From Pseudomonadota bacterium (GTDB lineage: Bacteria; Pseudomonadota; Alphaproteobacteria; Rickettsiales; UBA6187), in the NCBI GenBank assembly GCA_027620075.1, contig JAQCEY010000002.1, positions 168,358 through 232,357 on the forward strand: a stretch of 64,000 nucleotides of DNA, given 5' to 3'. Positions 26,364-36,154 of the stretch are shown piece by piece. The position numbers and the translations under genes are program-made. A model generated the notes under the pieces. The model did not search any database. It worked only from the letters and a program-made list of their open reading frames with translations, and was not told the DNA's origin. Position 1 is the first letter of the stretch. Every line of letters begins with the position of its first letter.

Positions 26364-27821
26364 TTACTCTCCATGTGCCGGTGAGAAGCTAGGGACATCG
26401 TTAAATGTGTACAGGTTTTCGGTTTTTATAAAATCAAAACCGTTTTCCTGTAATGCGTCAAGTAGCCGTATTATCTGACCATGCGAGCTTTTTTTTACCT
26501 CACCCAAGGGGAAGAAACGTCCCCACCAAAATTCGTCCGCTATAGGCATAGAGCCGCCTTTATTAGGCCATACTTTTAATCCCCTGCTGCCTATCATCTG
26601 TAATTTTAGGTCGGTATTTTCAACTACTTTCAGAAGAGCCGCCGCCAACTGTTCCGAATCACCTTTAGTCCAGTCAAAAAATACATCGACACCTATCAGT
26701 TTTTTCTCTTCGATATTTCTGTTAAATGTAACTTTCACATTAGAAATATTTGTAGCGGCATACATATAATTTGCAGGAGCAAGCTTTTCAGGCTTCTTGC
26801 CCAGACGTGCGATAACTGCCTTTGTAAACTCCTCGGTATTAACCTTCTGATAGCTTACACCCTCATTGTAAATATCAGCGGTGTGGATACCGTCTTCAAT
26901 CGTCCTGAGGAATGCATTCCTGATTTTCTCGGCAATATTGGGTTGCCCTATATGTACAAGCATCATAACGGCAGCATTTAACAGACCCGAAGGGTTTGCT
27001 ATGCCTTTACCCGCAATATCCGGGGCAGAGCCGTGTACGGCTTCAAACATAGCAAATTCATCACCGATATTTGCACTTCCTGCCAGACCTGCCGAACCCG
27101 ATATTTCCGCCACAATATCGGATATTATATCCCCGTACATATTTCCTGTTACAATTACGTCAAAATCTTCAGGGTGGCTAGACAATCTGGCTGAACCCGT
27201 GTCAACAATAAGGTGGTCGTTTTCAATATCGGGGAAGAATTCGGCAGCCTCGTTAAAGACTCTACGGAACAAGCCGTCTGTCATTTTAAGGATATTATCC
27301 TTACTAAAGCAGGTTACTTTCTTACGTCTGCCGGCAACTGCATATTCAAAGGCAAATTTATTTATTTTTTCACAGCCCCTTCCGGTTATTACCTTTAAAC
27401 TCTGACAGGTATTTTGTGTTTGCCTGTATTCGATTCCCGTATAAAGCCCTTCTTCGTTTTCACGTATAACCACAACATCAAGCTTAGGGTGTTTAGTGTT
27501 CACATAAGGGGCATAAGATACGCAAGGACGTACATTAGCGTAAAGACCTAAAACACGACGTAAGGTAATGTTAACGCTTTTATATTCTCCGCCTTGGGGG
27601 GTTGTTATCGGTGCTTTTAATAATATCTTGTTTCTTCGGATTATATTCAGGCATTCATCGGGTATTCCCGATTTAAAGCCCCTTTTATGTGCCCTTTCCC
27701 CGATTTCTACGGCATCAACGGTTATTGCCGCTCCTGCTTCTTTTAATATAAGTATGGTAGCTTCCATTATTTCAGGTCCGATACCGTCACCATATGCTAC
27801 CGTAATATTTGTACTAGTCAT
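26364..27821 (-). CDS. icd: NADP-dependent isocitrate dehydrogenase (Rickettsia type)
   Basis: A 485-residue TCA-cycle enzyme oxidising isocitrate to 2-oxoglutarate. The N-terminal G-D-G-I-G-P-E-I, the phosphate/substrate blocks L-G-L-Y-A-N-V-R-P and R-E-N-E-E-G-L-Y-T-G-I-E, the I-V-T-G-N-M-Y-G-D-I-I-S-D metal-binding segment, and H-G-S-A-P-D-I-A-G-K are all present. It carries an extra C-terminal domain of about 140 residues, seen in Rickettsia and Thermus-type enzymes but not in the 400-residue E. coli form. It converges with the upstream unknown gene, separated by 34 bp. Confidence 0.94.
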   Translation of the reverse strand: MTSTNITVAYGDGIGPEIMEATILILKEAGAAITVDAVEIGERAHKRGFKSGIPDECLNIIRRNKILLKAPITTPQGGEYKSVNITLRRVLGLYANVRPCVSYAPYVNTKHPKLDVVVIRENEEGLYTGIEYRQTQNTCQSLKVITGRGCEKINKFAFEYAVAGRRKKVTCFSKDNILKMTDGLFRRVFNEAAEFFPDIENDHLIVDTGSARLSSHPEDFDVIVTGNMYGDIISDIVAEISGSAGLAGSANIGDEFAMFEAVHGSAPDIAGKGIANPSGLLNAAVMMLVHIGQPNIAEKIRNAFLRTIEDGIHTADIYNEGVSYQKVNTEEFTKAVIARLGKKPEKLAPANYMYAATNISNVKVTFNRNIEEKKLIGVDVFFDWTKGDSEQLAAALLKVVENTDLKLQMIGSRGLKVWPNKGGSMPIADEFWWGRFFPLGEVKKSSHGQIIRLLDALQENGFDFIKTENLYTFNDVPSFSPAHGE

Positions 27822-27927
27822 TTTTATGCCTTTTACTAGTTTTCAATACCGGTGATTGTCGTCAACTACCTACGCTTTATAAAATTTATTACTTTTCACC
27901 GATGCTGAACATACTGACATTTAAATC

Positions 27928-28461
27928 TTAAAGTTTAGTAAATATATCTTCAATATTATCGACAATGTCATATAATCGGCGTGTTTTTTGACCTGCAAAG
28001 CCAAGATCCATGAACTGCTCGGTAAGCTTTATCCAATTGTCCCAATACCCTTTATAGTTGTAAAGAACTATCGGTTTATCGTGGGTATGTAGTTGTTTCC
28101 ATGTTATTACCTCAAAGGTTTCGTCCATAGTCCCGAATCCGCCCGGCAATATAATAAAAGCATCCGATTTATTGAACATGGTCATTTTACGGGTATGCAT
28201 GTCATCAACGGTTATAAGCTCGGTCAGACCGATATGCTCTCTTTCCAGACCGTCTAGGACTCTTGGGAAAACACCGGTTACAGTGCCGTCATTTTCTAAA
28301 GCGGCATTTGCCGTAGCTCCCATTAGACCGCAGTCGCCGGCTCCGAACACCATATGGTATCCGTTATCTGCTATTAATTTACCTACTTTTCTTGCTTCTT
28401 CAATATAATCCCCGCTTACATTATTACTTGCCCCACAAAAGACACAGACCGACTTCTTCAT
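27928..28461 (-). CDS. LOG-family protein (TIGR00730), nucleoside 5'-monophosphate phosphoribohydrolase
   Basis: A 177-residue Rossmann-fold protein. The family motif P-G-G-F-G-T-x-x-E is at 106-114, with G-A-G-D-C-G-L-M-G (40-48) and R-K-M-T-M-F before it. Characterised LOG proteins cleave cytokinin ribotides or AMP-like nucleotides to base and ribose 5-phosphate. In bacteria outside plant associations they probably take part in purine salvage. Length is normal. It stands alone, divergent from psd. Confidence 0.92.
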   Translation of the reverse strand: MKKSVCVFCGASNNVSGDYIEEARKVGKLIADNGYHMVFGAGDCGLMGATANAALENDGTVTGVFPRVLDGLEREHIGLTELITVDDMHTRKMTMFNKSDAFIILPGGFGTMDETFEVITWKQLHTHDKPIVLYNYKGYWDNWIKLTEQFMDLGFAGQKTRRLYDIVDNIEDIFTKL

Positions 28462-28611
28462 TTTTATAAAAACCTACTTAAAATTTATATTAATTGATGA
28501 ATTGGTATAATGATTTACAAGTTTTGGCAATATTTTATTTCCTTATCGGGATTAATATAGTATTAGTTTTATTCTTTATAGTGATTTAAAACTTATTGAG
28601 ATAATGCAAAG

Positions 28612-29328
28612 ATGGGTTCTAAAAATCTTTTTAATCTGATACTTGATTCAATTCCTCCTATACACAAAGAAGGTTATAATTTTATTGCCATATTTGCGGT
28701 TACAACGCTTCTTCTTTTGATTATAGCACCCGCTTTTTTCGGTTTTTTAGGAATTGTAGCTACTATATGGTGCGCGTTATTTTTCCGTGATCCGCAAAGA
28801 GTGGTTCCTGTAGGCGATAATTTTATTATCAGTCCGGCAGACGGAATAATTTCCAAAATAGAAACCGTTTCTCCTCCCGAAGAGCTTGGTATAGGCAATG
28901 AGGAGGTTATAAGGGTAACGGTATTTTTGAATGTCTTTAACGTTCACATTAACCGTTTTCCGGTGACAGGCGAGGTTACCGGACTTAACTATCACCCCGG
29001 CAAATTCTTAAGTGCCAACCTTGATAAGGCAAGCGTTGAAAATGAACGCCAGTCGGTTGTTATAAAGACCAAAGAGGGCGGTCATACGGTAGTATGCGTG
29101 CAGATAGCAGGATTAATCGCACGCCGTATCGTGTGTTATTTGGAAGAAAAACAGGAAATGCAGGCAGGGGAGCGTTTCGGTCTGATACGTTTCGGCAGCC
29201 GTGCAGACATTTACCTTCCGGCAGGAGTTAACCCCAAAGTGGTTGAGGGACAAACTGCTATAGGAGGCGAAACCATAATTGCCGATCTGAAAAGCAAGGC
29301 TACGGCGAGAAAAGGCGAAGTAAGGTAA
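28612..29328 (+). CDS. psd: Phosphatidylserine decarboxylase proenzyme
   Basis: A 238-residue membrane enzyme making phosphatidylethanolamine. Two hydrophobic helices lie at about 23-58. The self-cleavage site that generates the pyruvoyl group is Gly195-Ser196 in I-R-F-G-S-R-A-D-I-Y-L-P, the short type common in alphaproteobacteria. Other blocks are F-F-R-D-P-x-R, P-A-D-G and N-V-F-N-V-H-I-N-R. pssA follows after 4 nt, so substrate maker and user are in one operon. Confidence 0.95.
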   Translation: MGSKNLFNLILDSIPPIHKEGYNFIAIFAVTTLLLLIIAPAFFGFLGIVATIWCALFFRDPQRVVPVGDNFIISPADGIISKIETVSPPEELGIGNEEVIRVTVFLNVFNVHINRFPVTGEVTGLNYHPGKFLSANLDKASVENERQSVVIKTKEGGHTVVCVQIAGLIARRIVCYLEEKQEMQAGERFGLIRFGSRADIYLPAGVNPKVVEGQTAIGGETIIADLKSKATARKGEVR

Positions 29329-29332
29329 ATAT

Positions 29333-30088
29333 ATGCCAAGCTCGAAAAAGTCTAATCCTAACGAACAATATCCTATCGTAAAACTTTTGCCGAATCTGGT
29401 AACTATAGTAGGCTTGTGTTTCGGCTTGTTTGCATTGAAATTCGCCATACTTGAACGCTGGGAGTTAGCTGTAGGGTTAATAATTATAGCTACATTCATT
29501 GACGGCATTGACGGGCGTGTGGCAAGAATGCTAAATGCGTCCAGTGACTTTGGGGCTCAGTTGGATTCTCTGTCAGACTTCTTCAATTTCGGGGTTGCAC
29601 CTGCTTTGGTGCTATATTTATGGATAGGGCATGAAATAAAAGGACTAGGCTGGGCTGTAGCTTTATTCTTTATCATCACACAAGCATTACGTCTTGCCCG
29701 CTTTAACACTTCGCTGCATGACGATAACCATAACGACAATTATTTTTATGGCGTACCCGCACCTTGCGGTGCCGGTTTAAGCCTACTTCCCATGATTATA
29801 ACGTTTTTCTTTAATGAGCATTTTGACGGGCAGGCTTTATTTGAAATTACCCCGATGACGGTAATTATATATATGGCGATTATCGGTATTTTAATGGTAA
29901 GTAGCGTTCCTACTATTTCGGTAAAAAAGGTCATTATACAAAAAAGGTTCGCATCTCTCTTTCTGGCATTCGGAGGATTATTTGTCATTGCACTTGTTAC
30001 CGAGCCTTGGATAACATTACCGTTAATAGGAGTATTCTACCTTGCTACAATTCCTTTCAGCATCTTTTGCTACTACAGGAAATCCTAG
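29333..30088 (+). CDS. pssA: CDP-diacylglycerol-serine O-phosphatidyltransferase
   Basis: A 251-residue polytopic CDP-alcohol phosphatidyltransferase (type II, integral membrane). The signature D-G-x2-A-R-x8-G-x3-D-x3-D is exact at D60-G61, A64-R65, G74, D78 and D82. About seven hydrophobic segments follow. It transfers phosphatidyl from CDP-diacylglycerol to serine; the product feeds Psd, encoded just upstream. Confidence 0.95.
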   Translation: MPSSKKSNPNEQYPIVKLLPNLVTIVGLCFGLFALKFAILERWELAVGLIIIATFIDGIDGRVARMLNASSDFGAQLDSLSDFFNFGVAPALVLYLWIGHEIKGLGWAVALFFIITQALRLARFNTSLHDDNHNDNYFYGVPAPCGAGLSLLPMIITFFFNEHFDGQALFEITPMTVIIYMAIIGILMVSSVPTISVKKVIIQKRFASLFLAFGGLFVIALVTEPWITLPLIGVFYLATIPFSIFCYYRKS

Positions 30089-30138
30089 GTTTTTAATCTG
30101 ATATTACAAAAAATTCCACTAATTCCAAAATGCCGATT

Positions 30139-30594
30139 TTAGTAAAAAATTATAGTTACCGGCTTACCCCATAACATTATTTCATCGGACTCACCGGGGT
30201 TTTGTAAGTATCTTAGTTCTATTTCGAAACTATCATTTGTTGTAGCTACGACATTTTTGTTAAATTTTGAGTTTTTGGTATTACTAAAATTTATGCCACG
30301 GCTTTCCGAACTAAATTGTTTTGCGGCATCTTTTTTTAAAAATATTATACCGAGATATTTTTTCTCACCGATATCGTCAAAATAAGAAATTATAGGGGTT
30401 TTGATAGTAAAATCGCCGCCTTTTTCTGCAATTATGCTGATATTTTCCTTATCTTCAATAGTGTTTAATTTGTCATTTAATGCCGACATAAGATTAACTA
30501 GCTCTTTATTATTTTCTTTGGCGTTGCTAACCGACGGCAAAACGGACACAGTTGCACTCAATAAGAACACCATGAGCATAGCTTTTATTTTCAT
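30139..30594 (-). CDS. Secreted protein of unknown function downstream of hslU
   Basis: A 151-residue protein beginning M-K-I-K-A-M-L-M-V-F-L-L with a signal peptide ending S-N-A. The mature part has a short coiled helix (L-M-S-A-L-N-D-K-L-N-T-I-E) and beta-rich segments including I-E-L-R-Y-L-Q and M-L-W-G-K-P-V-T-I-I-F. A longer frame to 30666 overlaps hslU and would hide the signal; GAGG lies just before the chosen ATG, 11 nt after the hslU stop. No family is recognised. It is probably co-transcribed with hslVU. Confidence 0.7.
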   Translation of the reverse strand: MKIKAMLMVFLLSATVSVLPSVSNAKENNKELVNLMSALNDKLNTIEDKENISIIAEKGGDFTIKTPIISYFDDIGEKKYLGIIFLKKDAAKQFSSESRGINFSNTKNSKFNKNVVATTNDSFEIELRYLQNPGESDEIMLWGKPVTIIFY

Positions 30595-30604
30595 TTTAGC
30601 CTCA

Positions 30605-31921
30605 TTACAAAATAAATTTGGAAAGGTCTGAATTTCGGACGAGGTCGCCAAGCTGTTTTTCGACATATTTGTCGTCTACCTGTACCGCACTTCCTTCATA
30701 TTTATCACAGTTATAGCTTATATCTTCCAATAATTTTTCCATTACGGTATGCAGCCTTCTTGCTCCTATATTTTCAACGTTTTTATTTGATTCCGTAGCT
30801 ATTCGGGCAATCTTTTCAATTCCTTCCTTGCTAAAGCTCAACTCAACATTTTCTGTTGCCATTAATGCCTCATATTGCTTTAACAGGCTTGATTCGGGTT
30901 CTTTTAGGATACGCACCATATCTTTTTCCGTTAAAGCGTTCAGTTCAACCCTGATAGGCAGTCTTCCCTGTAATTCGGGCAACAGGTCGGACGGGCTTGA
31001 AAGGTGGAAGGCACCCGATGCAACAAAAAGTATATAGTCGGTCTTTACCAATCCGTATTTAGTAGATACGGTAGTTCCTTCAATCAGAGGCAGCAAGTCA
31101 CGCTGTACGCCTTCACGGCTTACTTCTCCACCCCTTGAATCCGAACGAGCCGTTATCTTGTCCATTTCATCAATGAACACTATTCCGTAATTCTCAGCCA
31201 ATATCAACGCATCTTTGATAATCTTATCTTCATCGATAAGCTTGTCGCTTTCTTCATTCATAAGTATTTCATATGACTCGTCTACGGTCATTTTTTTAGT
31301 AACGGTACGCCCACCCATTGCCTTCCCTAGCAAATCACCGATATTCAATACGCCCATCTGGCTTCCGGGCATTCCGGGAATATCAAAAGATGACATGGCA
31401 GAGGACTGCGTTTCTGCAACGCTTATTTCAACCTCCTTATCGCTAAGCTTGCCGTCATGCAGTTTCTTGCGGAATTTTTCTCTTGTATCTTCCGATGCAT
31501 TTTCGCCTACAAGCGAATCCAATATACGTTCTTCTGCGGCAAAATGGGCTTTTTCCTTTACTTCCTTACGCATTTTGTCACGGATAAGAGTAACGGCACT
31601 TTCTACCAAGTCCCTTATTATCGAATCTACATCACGTCCTACATACCCTACTTCCGTGAACTTTGTTGCCTCTACCTTTAAGAAAGGCGAGCCGGACAGC
31701 TTTGCGATACGCCTTGCTATCTCGGTTTTACCCACGCCTGTAGGACCTATCATAAGAATGTTCTTAGGCAATATTTCTTCTTGCAAAGCCCCTTCAACTT
31801 TTCTTCTACGCCAACGGTTACGCAATGCTATGGCAACGGCTTTTTTTGCATCGTCCTGACCGATGATATATCGGTTAAGTTCCTTTACTATCTCTTTAGG
31901 AGTTAAATTCAGGTCGCTCAT
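30605..31921 (-). CDS. hslU: HslUV protease ATPase subunit HslU
   Basis: A 438-residue AAA+ unfoldase that feeds substrates to HslV. Walker A is G-P-T-G-V-G-K-T at 59-66, with the family start L-T-P-K-E-I-V-x-E-L and I-G-Q-D-D-A-K-K. Walker B is [11 protein letters not shown]. The intermediate I-domain (about 110-235) is present, and the C-terminal L-S-K-F-I-L inserts into HslV. It lies 41 nt after hslV. Confidence 0.97.
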   Translation of the reverse strand: MSDLNLTPKEIVKELNRYIIGQDDAKKAVAIALRNRWRRRKVEGALQEEILPKNILMIGPTGVGKTEIARRIAKLSGSPFLKVEATKFTEVGYVGRDVDSIIRDLVESAVTLIRDKMRKEVKEKAHFAAEERILDSLVGENASEDTREKFRKKLHDGKLSDKEVEISVAETQSSAMSSFDIPGMPGSQMGVLNIGDLLGKAMGGRTVTKKMTVDESYEILMNEESDKLIDEDKIIKDALILAENYGIVFIDEMDKITARSDSRGGEVSREGVQRDLLPLIEGTTVSTKYGLVKTDYILFVASGAFHLSSPSDLLPELQGRLPIRVELNALTEKDMVRILKEPESSLLKQYEALMATENVELSFSKEGIEKIARIATESNKNVENIGARRLHTVMEKLLEDISYNCDKYEGSAVQVDDKYVEKQLGDLVRNSDLSKFIL

Positions 31922-31962
31922 TAATTTTCTCTTTCTTTATTTTTAGGATATTGCGATGGGTT

Positions 31963-32523
31963 TTATTTTGTTGTTTTTAAACTTTCAATAGTGACATTAT
32001 GGTTTGTGTATATGCATATATCACCTGCTATTTTCATAGCTTTTTTAGCTATTTTTTCAGCGTCCATTTCTTTTATGTCAACTAATGCTCTTGCGGCTGC
32101 CATAGCGTAATTTCCGCCCGACCCTATAGCAAGTAAGCCATCATCAGGCTCAATTACATCACCCGTACCCGACATAATAAGTGAAACTTCGGAATCTACC
32201 ACAATCATCATGGCTTCCAGCCTGCGTAGATATCTGTCGGTTCTCCAGTCTTTGGCAAGCTCAACACAGGCACGTTGTAACTGGTCAGGGTGTTTTTCCA
32301 GTTTTTGTTCAAGCCTTTCAAACAGGGTAAAAGCATCTGCGGTAGCACCTGCAAAACCTGCTATTATTTTTCCGTTAGCAAGTTTACGTACTTTTTTAGC
32401 GGAATTCTTCATAACGGTATTGCCTAGCGAAACCTGTCCGTCACCCGCCACTACTACTTTATTGCCCTTACGCACTGAAACTATCGTAGTGCCGTATATT
32501 GTATCGGGTTTATGATTAATCAT
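31963..32523 (-). CDS. hslV: HslUV protease peptidase subunit HslV
   Basis: A proteasome-beta-type peptidase of 186 residues. A short propeptide (about 10 residues) precedes the catalytic Thr in [10 protein letters not shown]. Further conserved segments are [11 protein letters not shown] and [11 protein letters not shown]. The frame is open upstream to 32610, but this ATG gives the known short propeptide. Together with hslU it is divergent from hisB, a gene order common in alphaproteobacteria. Confidence 0.95.
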   Translation of the reverse strand: MINHKPDTIYGTTIVSVRKGNKVVVAGDGQVSLGNTVMKNSAKKVRKLANGKIIAGFAGATADAFTLFERLEQKLEKHPDQLQRACVELAKDWRTDRYLRRLEAMMIVVDSEVSLIMSGTGDVIEPDDGLLAIGSGGNYAMAAARALVDIKEMDAEKIAKKAMKIAGDICIYTNHNVTIESLKTTK

Positions 32524-32711
32524 GAGAGAAGACCTTTTTGTTATTTTAACTATATATGTAGTGGCTTTGAAATAAATTTCAAGGTTTGAACTATATTTCG
32601 TATTAAACAATATGTGTTATAGTTGTAATTTTTTAATATTTAATATATAAGATTGTTAAACTTTAGTATAATTAATTATATTTTATTTCATTGTTGAAAA
32701 GGATAAAAATT

Positions 32712-33299
32712 TTGAGAACCGCTTCTGTAAAAAGACACACAAAAGAAACTCAAATTGAAGTTGAGATAAACCTTGACGGGAAAGGTAAATACGAGGTTTC
32801 CACAGGGATCGGTTTTCTTGACCATATGCTTGAGCAGCTTTCACGCCATAGTTTAATGGATTTGAAGGTTCAGGCAAAAGGTGATTTGCATATTGATTTT
32901 CACCACACAACCGAAGACACGGGCTGGGCAGTCGGCGAGGCATTTTCTAAAGCTTTAGGTGATAAAAAAGGCATCACTCGTTACGGTCATGCTTATATCC
33001 CTATGGACGAAACATTAAGCCGTGTTGCACTTGACCTTTCCAACCGTCCTTACCTTATCTGGAATGTCGGTTTTAGCAAGGATAAGCTAGGCGATATGGA
33101 TACGGAACTGTTCCGTGAGTGGTTTCAGGCATTCTCCCAAAGTGCCGGAGCTACTCTGCACGTTGAAAATTTGTACGGCGACAATAACCATCATATAATA
33201 GAATCATGCTATAAGGGGCTTGCCAGAGCGATTAGAACGGCTATTGAGATTGATCCCCGTAAATCCGATGAAGTTCCATCGACAAAAGGAGTCTTATAA
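32712..33299 (+). CDS. hisB: Imidazoleglycerol-phosphate dehydratase
   Basis: The monofunctional dehydratase of histidine synthesis, about 195 residues. The manganese-binding H-x-x-x-E/D-H-H motifs are [15 protein letters not shown] and D-N-N-H-H-I-I-E. The frame is open from TTG at 32691, but family alignment (R-T-A-S-V-K-R after the initiator) and an AAAAGG about 10 nt upstream favour the TTG at 32712. No ATG is available, so this gene uses a TTG start. DUF2628 and hisH genes follow. Confidence 0.93.
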   Translation: MRTASVKRHTKETQIEVEINLDGKGKYEVSTGIGFLDHMLEQLSRHSLMDLKVQAKGDLHIDFHHTTEDTGWAVGEAFSKALGDKKGITRYGHAYIPMDETLSRVALDLSNRPYLIWNVGFSKDKLGDMDTELFREWFQAFSQSAGATLHVENLYGDNNHHIIESCYKGLARAIRTAIEIDPRKSDEVPSTKGVL

Positions 33300-33316
33300 T
33301 TTTAAGGATATGCAAA

Positions 33317-33694
33317 ATGAAACTTTATAATGTTTATTTAAAGAAAGATTCGGATAATCCGGCAGAATCCGTTAAGATAATTCAGGAACGCGGCTTTAAT
33401 ATATGGGCGGGTATCCTCCATGTTATATGGGCGTTATTTAATAGAATGTGGTTCGTAGCTGCCGTACTTTTCATAATAATGGCAACTATGGCTTATATAT
33501 CTACGTTGAATGTTCTTGCCTATGAAGCCGTTATATTTATGAGGATAGGGTTCTTTGCATGGGTCGGTTTTTCGGCAAATGACTGGCTTTGTCAAAAAGC
33601 TGAACAGGACGGCTATGTCTTAATTGATATATTATCTGCCGAAACCGTTATTAAGGCTCAGAAGAAATACACCGAATCTTGCGTTGCACAATAA
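33317..33694 (+). CDS. DUF2628-family membrane protein
   Basis: A 125-residue protein with about two or three hydrophobic segments between residues 28 and 85 (I-W-A-L-F-N-R-M-W, then V-A-A-V-L-F-I-I-M-A-T-M). It opens M-K-L-Y-N-V-Y and has the block F-S-A-N-D-W of the DUF2628 family. In alphaproteobacteria this gene is repeatedly found between hisB and hisH, as here. The function is unknown to me. Confidence 0.85.
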   Translation: MKLYNVYLKKDSDNPAESVKIIQERGFNIWAGILHVIWALFNRMWFVAAVLFIIMATMAYISTLNVLAYEAVIFMRIGFFAWVGFSANDWLCQKAEQDGYVLIDILSAETVIKAQKKYTESCVAQ

Positions 33695-33786
33695 CTTTTC
33701 GTGCATTTATCATGTCAAAACTGGCAATTTTTGTATAAATAGTGTACAATTCTTATATAAATAATATTTAGTCTTTAGGAATATTG

Positions 33787-34419
33787 ATGTCACAAATAAC
33801 TATAATTGATTATGGCTCGGGAAATCTTCACTCTATAGCGAAGGCTTTTGAAAAAGAGGCAGGTTCCCGCAAGCTGAAAGTTGTAATATCCGACAAGGCA
33901 AGTGATGTTGATAAGGCAAGCCATATAGTCCTGCCCGGAGTGGGAGCTTTTGGCGATTGTATCAAGGGTTTGCAGGGTTTGGACGGCATGATGGAATCTT
34001 TGCATGAGAATGTGCGTTTGAAGAAAAAGCCGTTCATGGGCGTTTGTGTCGGTATGCAGATGCTTGCCGATGAAGGTATGGAGAACGGCTCTCACAAGGG
34101 TTTGGGCTGGATATCAGGTAAGGTTTTACCGCTTAAACCTTCTGACGCTAATTTAAAGATACCGCATATGGGCTGGAACGAAATAAGGATAGAGCAGGAA
34201 CATCCGGTATTAGAAGGGATAAGTTCGGGTGACCATGTTTATTTCGTGCATTCATATCATTTTGATTGCACGAACAAAAATAATGCTTTAGCCTCAGTTG
34301 ATTACGGACAAAGAGTTGTGTCGGTGATAGCTAATGACAACATTGTTGCCGCACAGTTCCACCCTGAAAAAAGCCAGCAGGTAGGTCTGAAATTTATATC
34401 TAACTTTCTTAATATGTAA
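33787..34419 (+). CDS. hisH: Imidazole glycerol phosphate synthase subunit HisH
   Basis: A 210-residue class I glutamine amidotransferase that supplies ammonia to HisF. The nucleophile Cys lies in G-V-C-V-G-M-Q-M-L near residue 80; the His/Glu pair is in A-A-Q-F-H-P-E-K-S. The start Y-G-S-G-N-L-H-S is typical. ATG at 33787 with AGGA 7 nt before it is preferred to the TTG just upstream. hisA and hisF do not follow here, so the pathway is split in this genome. Confidence 0.95.
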   Translation: MSQITIIDYGSGNLHSIAKAFEKEAGSRKLKVVISDKASDVDKASHIVLPGVGAFGDCIKGLQGLDGMMESLHENVRLKKKPFMGVCVGMQMLADEGMENGSHKGLGWISGKVLPLKPSDANLKIPHMGWNEIRIEQEHPVLEGISSGDHVYFVHSYHFDCTNKNNALASVDYGQRVVSVIANDNIVAAQFHPEKSQQVGLKFISNFLNM

Positions 34420-34461
34420 TGGAGAAACCGAAGAGGCAATGTAAAACCGAAAGGAGGTTAT

Positions 34462-35019
34462 ATGGCAGATGCAATAAAAAAGGACGCAAATATCATACTA
34501 ATTGAAAAGATTAGTGAGTTTAAGAACACTGACTTGGAAGACATCTGCGATGCTACCGAAAGTACCATTATAGACAATAAAGGCAGTTTCAATATCGGTT
34601 TGAAGCGTTCGGAACCTCCGGTCAGGGAGCGTCTTGAGCAATATTGGAAGGGAGTGCTTCTTGTACCGCAAAGAGAGCTTTTTGTCGGTCGTCTTGACGG
34701 CACGATATCTTCTTCGATACAGCTTATAAAGCCCGGCCCGAATAATCAGACTTCCGGCTTCACATGTTGGGTAGACCAGCATTTCGTAGCACCGTGGGCA
34801 AGAGAACACGGACTGGCAAAATCCCTGCTTAAAGCTGCTGAAAAAGAGGCTAAAGCACTTGGTCATACCGTTATGCGTCTGCGTGTTAACGCCACATTGC
34901 AAAGTGCTGTTCATATGTACGAATCATGCGGTTTCGTGCGTTGGGGTACGCTGGACAAGTTCGAGATAATCGACGGCAAAATGACCGCCGGACATTATTA
35001 TTATAAGGATATAAAATAA
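34462..35019 (+). CDS. GNAT-family N-acetyltransferase
   Basis: A 185-residue acetyl-CoA-dependent acetyltransferase. The acetyl-CoA-binding motif A appears around 110-130 (V-A-P-W-A-R-E-H-G-L-A-K-S-L-L), and motif B near the end (M-Y-E-S-C-G-F-V-R-W-G). The N-terminal third resembles alphaproteobacterial GNAT proteins encoded near hslVU/his genes. AGGAGG lies 8 nt before the ATG. The acceptor is unknown. Confidence 0.88.
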   Translation: MADAIKKDANIILIEKISEFKNTDLEDICDATESTIIDNKGSFNIGLKRSEPPVRERLEQYWKGVLLVPQRELFVGRLDGTISSSIQLIKPGPNNQTSGFTCWVDQHFVAPWAREHGLAKSLLKAAEKEAKALGHTVMRLRVNATLQSAVHMYESCGFVRWGTLDKFEIIDGKMTAGHYYYKDIK

Positions 35020-35056
35020 ATTCCATTCAGGCGAAAACGCTATAATTGAATATAAA

Positions 35057-36043
35057 CTACCTCATTCCCGGATAGAATTTATTATCAAATTCAAAGGTTA
35101 TTTGAACATATCTGTTACGCACGTCTTTATTTATCTTCCCCGGATTCTCACGCGGTTTGTTTTCGCCATATGCTTTAACATCAAGCAGTTTTGCATCAAC
35201 CCCGTGTTCATTTATAAGATAATCGGCAGCCGCCTGTCCTCTGGCAAGTGCAAGTTTCATGTTATACTCGTCACTCCCGACAAGGTCGGTATTTCCTCTT
35301 AAAATGACCTTTCTCGGATTGAACAGGTCAATATCCTTTGCGACTTTGTCTAAGATGCTTTTTGCGGTGATACCGAGCTTGGTGCTATCGAATTTAAAGA
35401 ACAGCAGAGAATATTCCGGCAGTTGCTTCAGCATTTTTTTCTGTTCGGCAAGAGCCTTTGAAAGTACAAGCTTATGGTATGCTTCCATTTTTCTTTTTTC
35501 AGCTTCTATTCTTGCCGTTTCCTTTTGTTTTTCAATACGCCTTATCTCTGCCAAAGCGTCCTTTATACGCCCCCTAACCTTATTGAATTCATCTTGGCAC
35601 GGTAGTACGTCCTGTCCTTTTATTTCTTTCTGTGCTCTGACGTCCTCTTGGTCGGACCAGCAGTCAAACATAAGCTGCGCTCTTGCCGATTCTTCAGGAA
35701 TCATTTCTTTAGTACCGTTTACAAAAGCAGCCTCAAGGAAATATTTTGACCCCAATAGCCCGTTCAGCCTTGCAATCGGTATTTCCTTATCGAACAGATT
35801 TTCCATATCCGGAGCAAGGCTCTGAGTAGTTACCAGAGCCTTTCTTCCATACGTATTGGCTTTTTTAAAGTTCTTTTTGCTTATCTCGTAATCGTAAAAT
35901 TCAAGATATCCCATACGTAGAGTTTCAAGAAAAGGATCGTGAGCGACCGTTTTTTTTCGTACGGACGAAACATCTATCGGCTTAACGGTATTGCATGCTT
36001 GTAGCAGGATAGCTAAAACTATTATGAACAAAGTTTTATTCAT
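35057..36043 (-). CDS. OmpA-domain lipoprotein
   Basis: A 328-residue lipoprotein with lipobox L-L-Q-A-C (C17). Residues about 20-150 form an unrecognised, mainly helical domain, followed by a coiled-coil (about 165-205, I-R-R-I-E-K-Q-K-E-T-A-R-I-E-A-E-K-R). The C-terminal OmpA/MotB peptidoglycan-binding domain (about 213-325) has F-K-F-D-S-T-K-L, L-R-G-N-T-D-L-V-G-S-D-E-Y-N and L-A-x-x-R-G-Q-A-A-A-D-Y-L. It probably tethers the outer membrane to the cell wall. Confidence 0.88.
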   Translation of the reverse strand: MNKTLFIIVLAILLQACNTVKPIDVSSVRKKTVAHDPFLETLRMGYLEFYDYEISKKNFKKANTYGRKALVTTQSLAPDMENLFDKEIPIARLNGLLGSKYFLEAAFVNGTKEMIPEESARAQLMFDCWSDQEDVRAQKEIKGQDVLPCQDEFNKVRGRIKDALAEIRRIEKQKETARIEAEKRKMEAYHKLVLSKALAEQKKMLKQLPEYSLLFFKFDSTKLGITAKSILDKVAKDIDLFNPRKVILRGNTDLVGSDEYNMKLALARGQAAADYLINEHGVDAKLLDVKAYGENKPRENPGKINKDVRNRYVQITFEFDNKFYPGMR

Positions 36044-36154
36044 ATATCACTCCAAAATTGTATCTCGGGAACATTTTTACAATTAATTATTAAAAAATTC
36101 AAGGATAAACAATATTGAAGTAGCCATAATCCGTTATTTTTACTTGGAAAAGAC

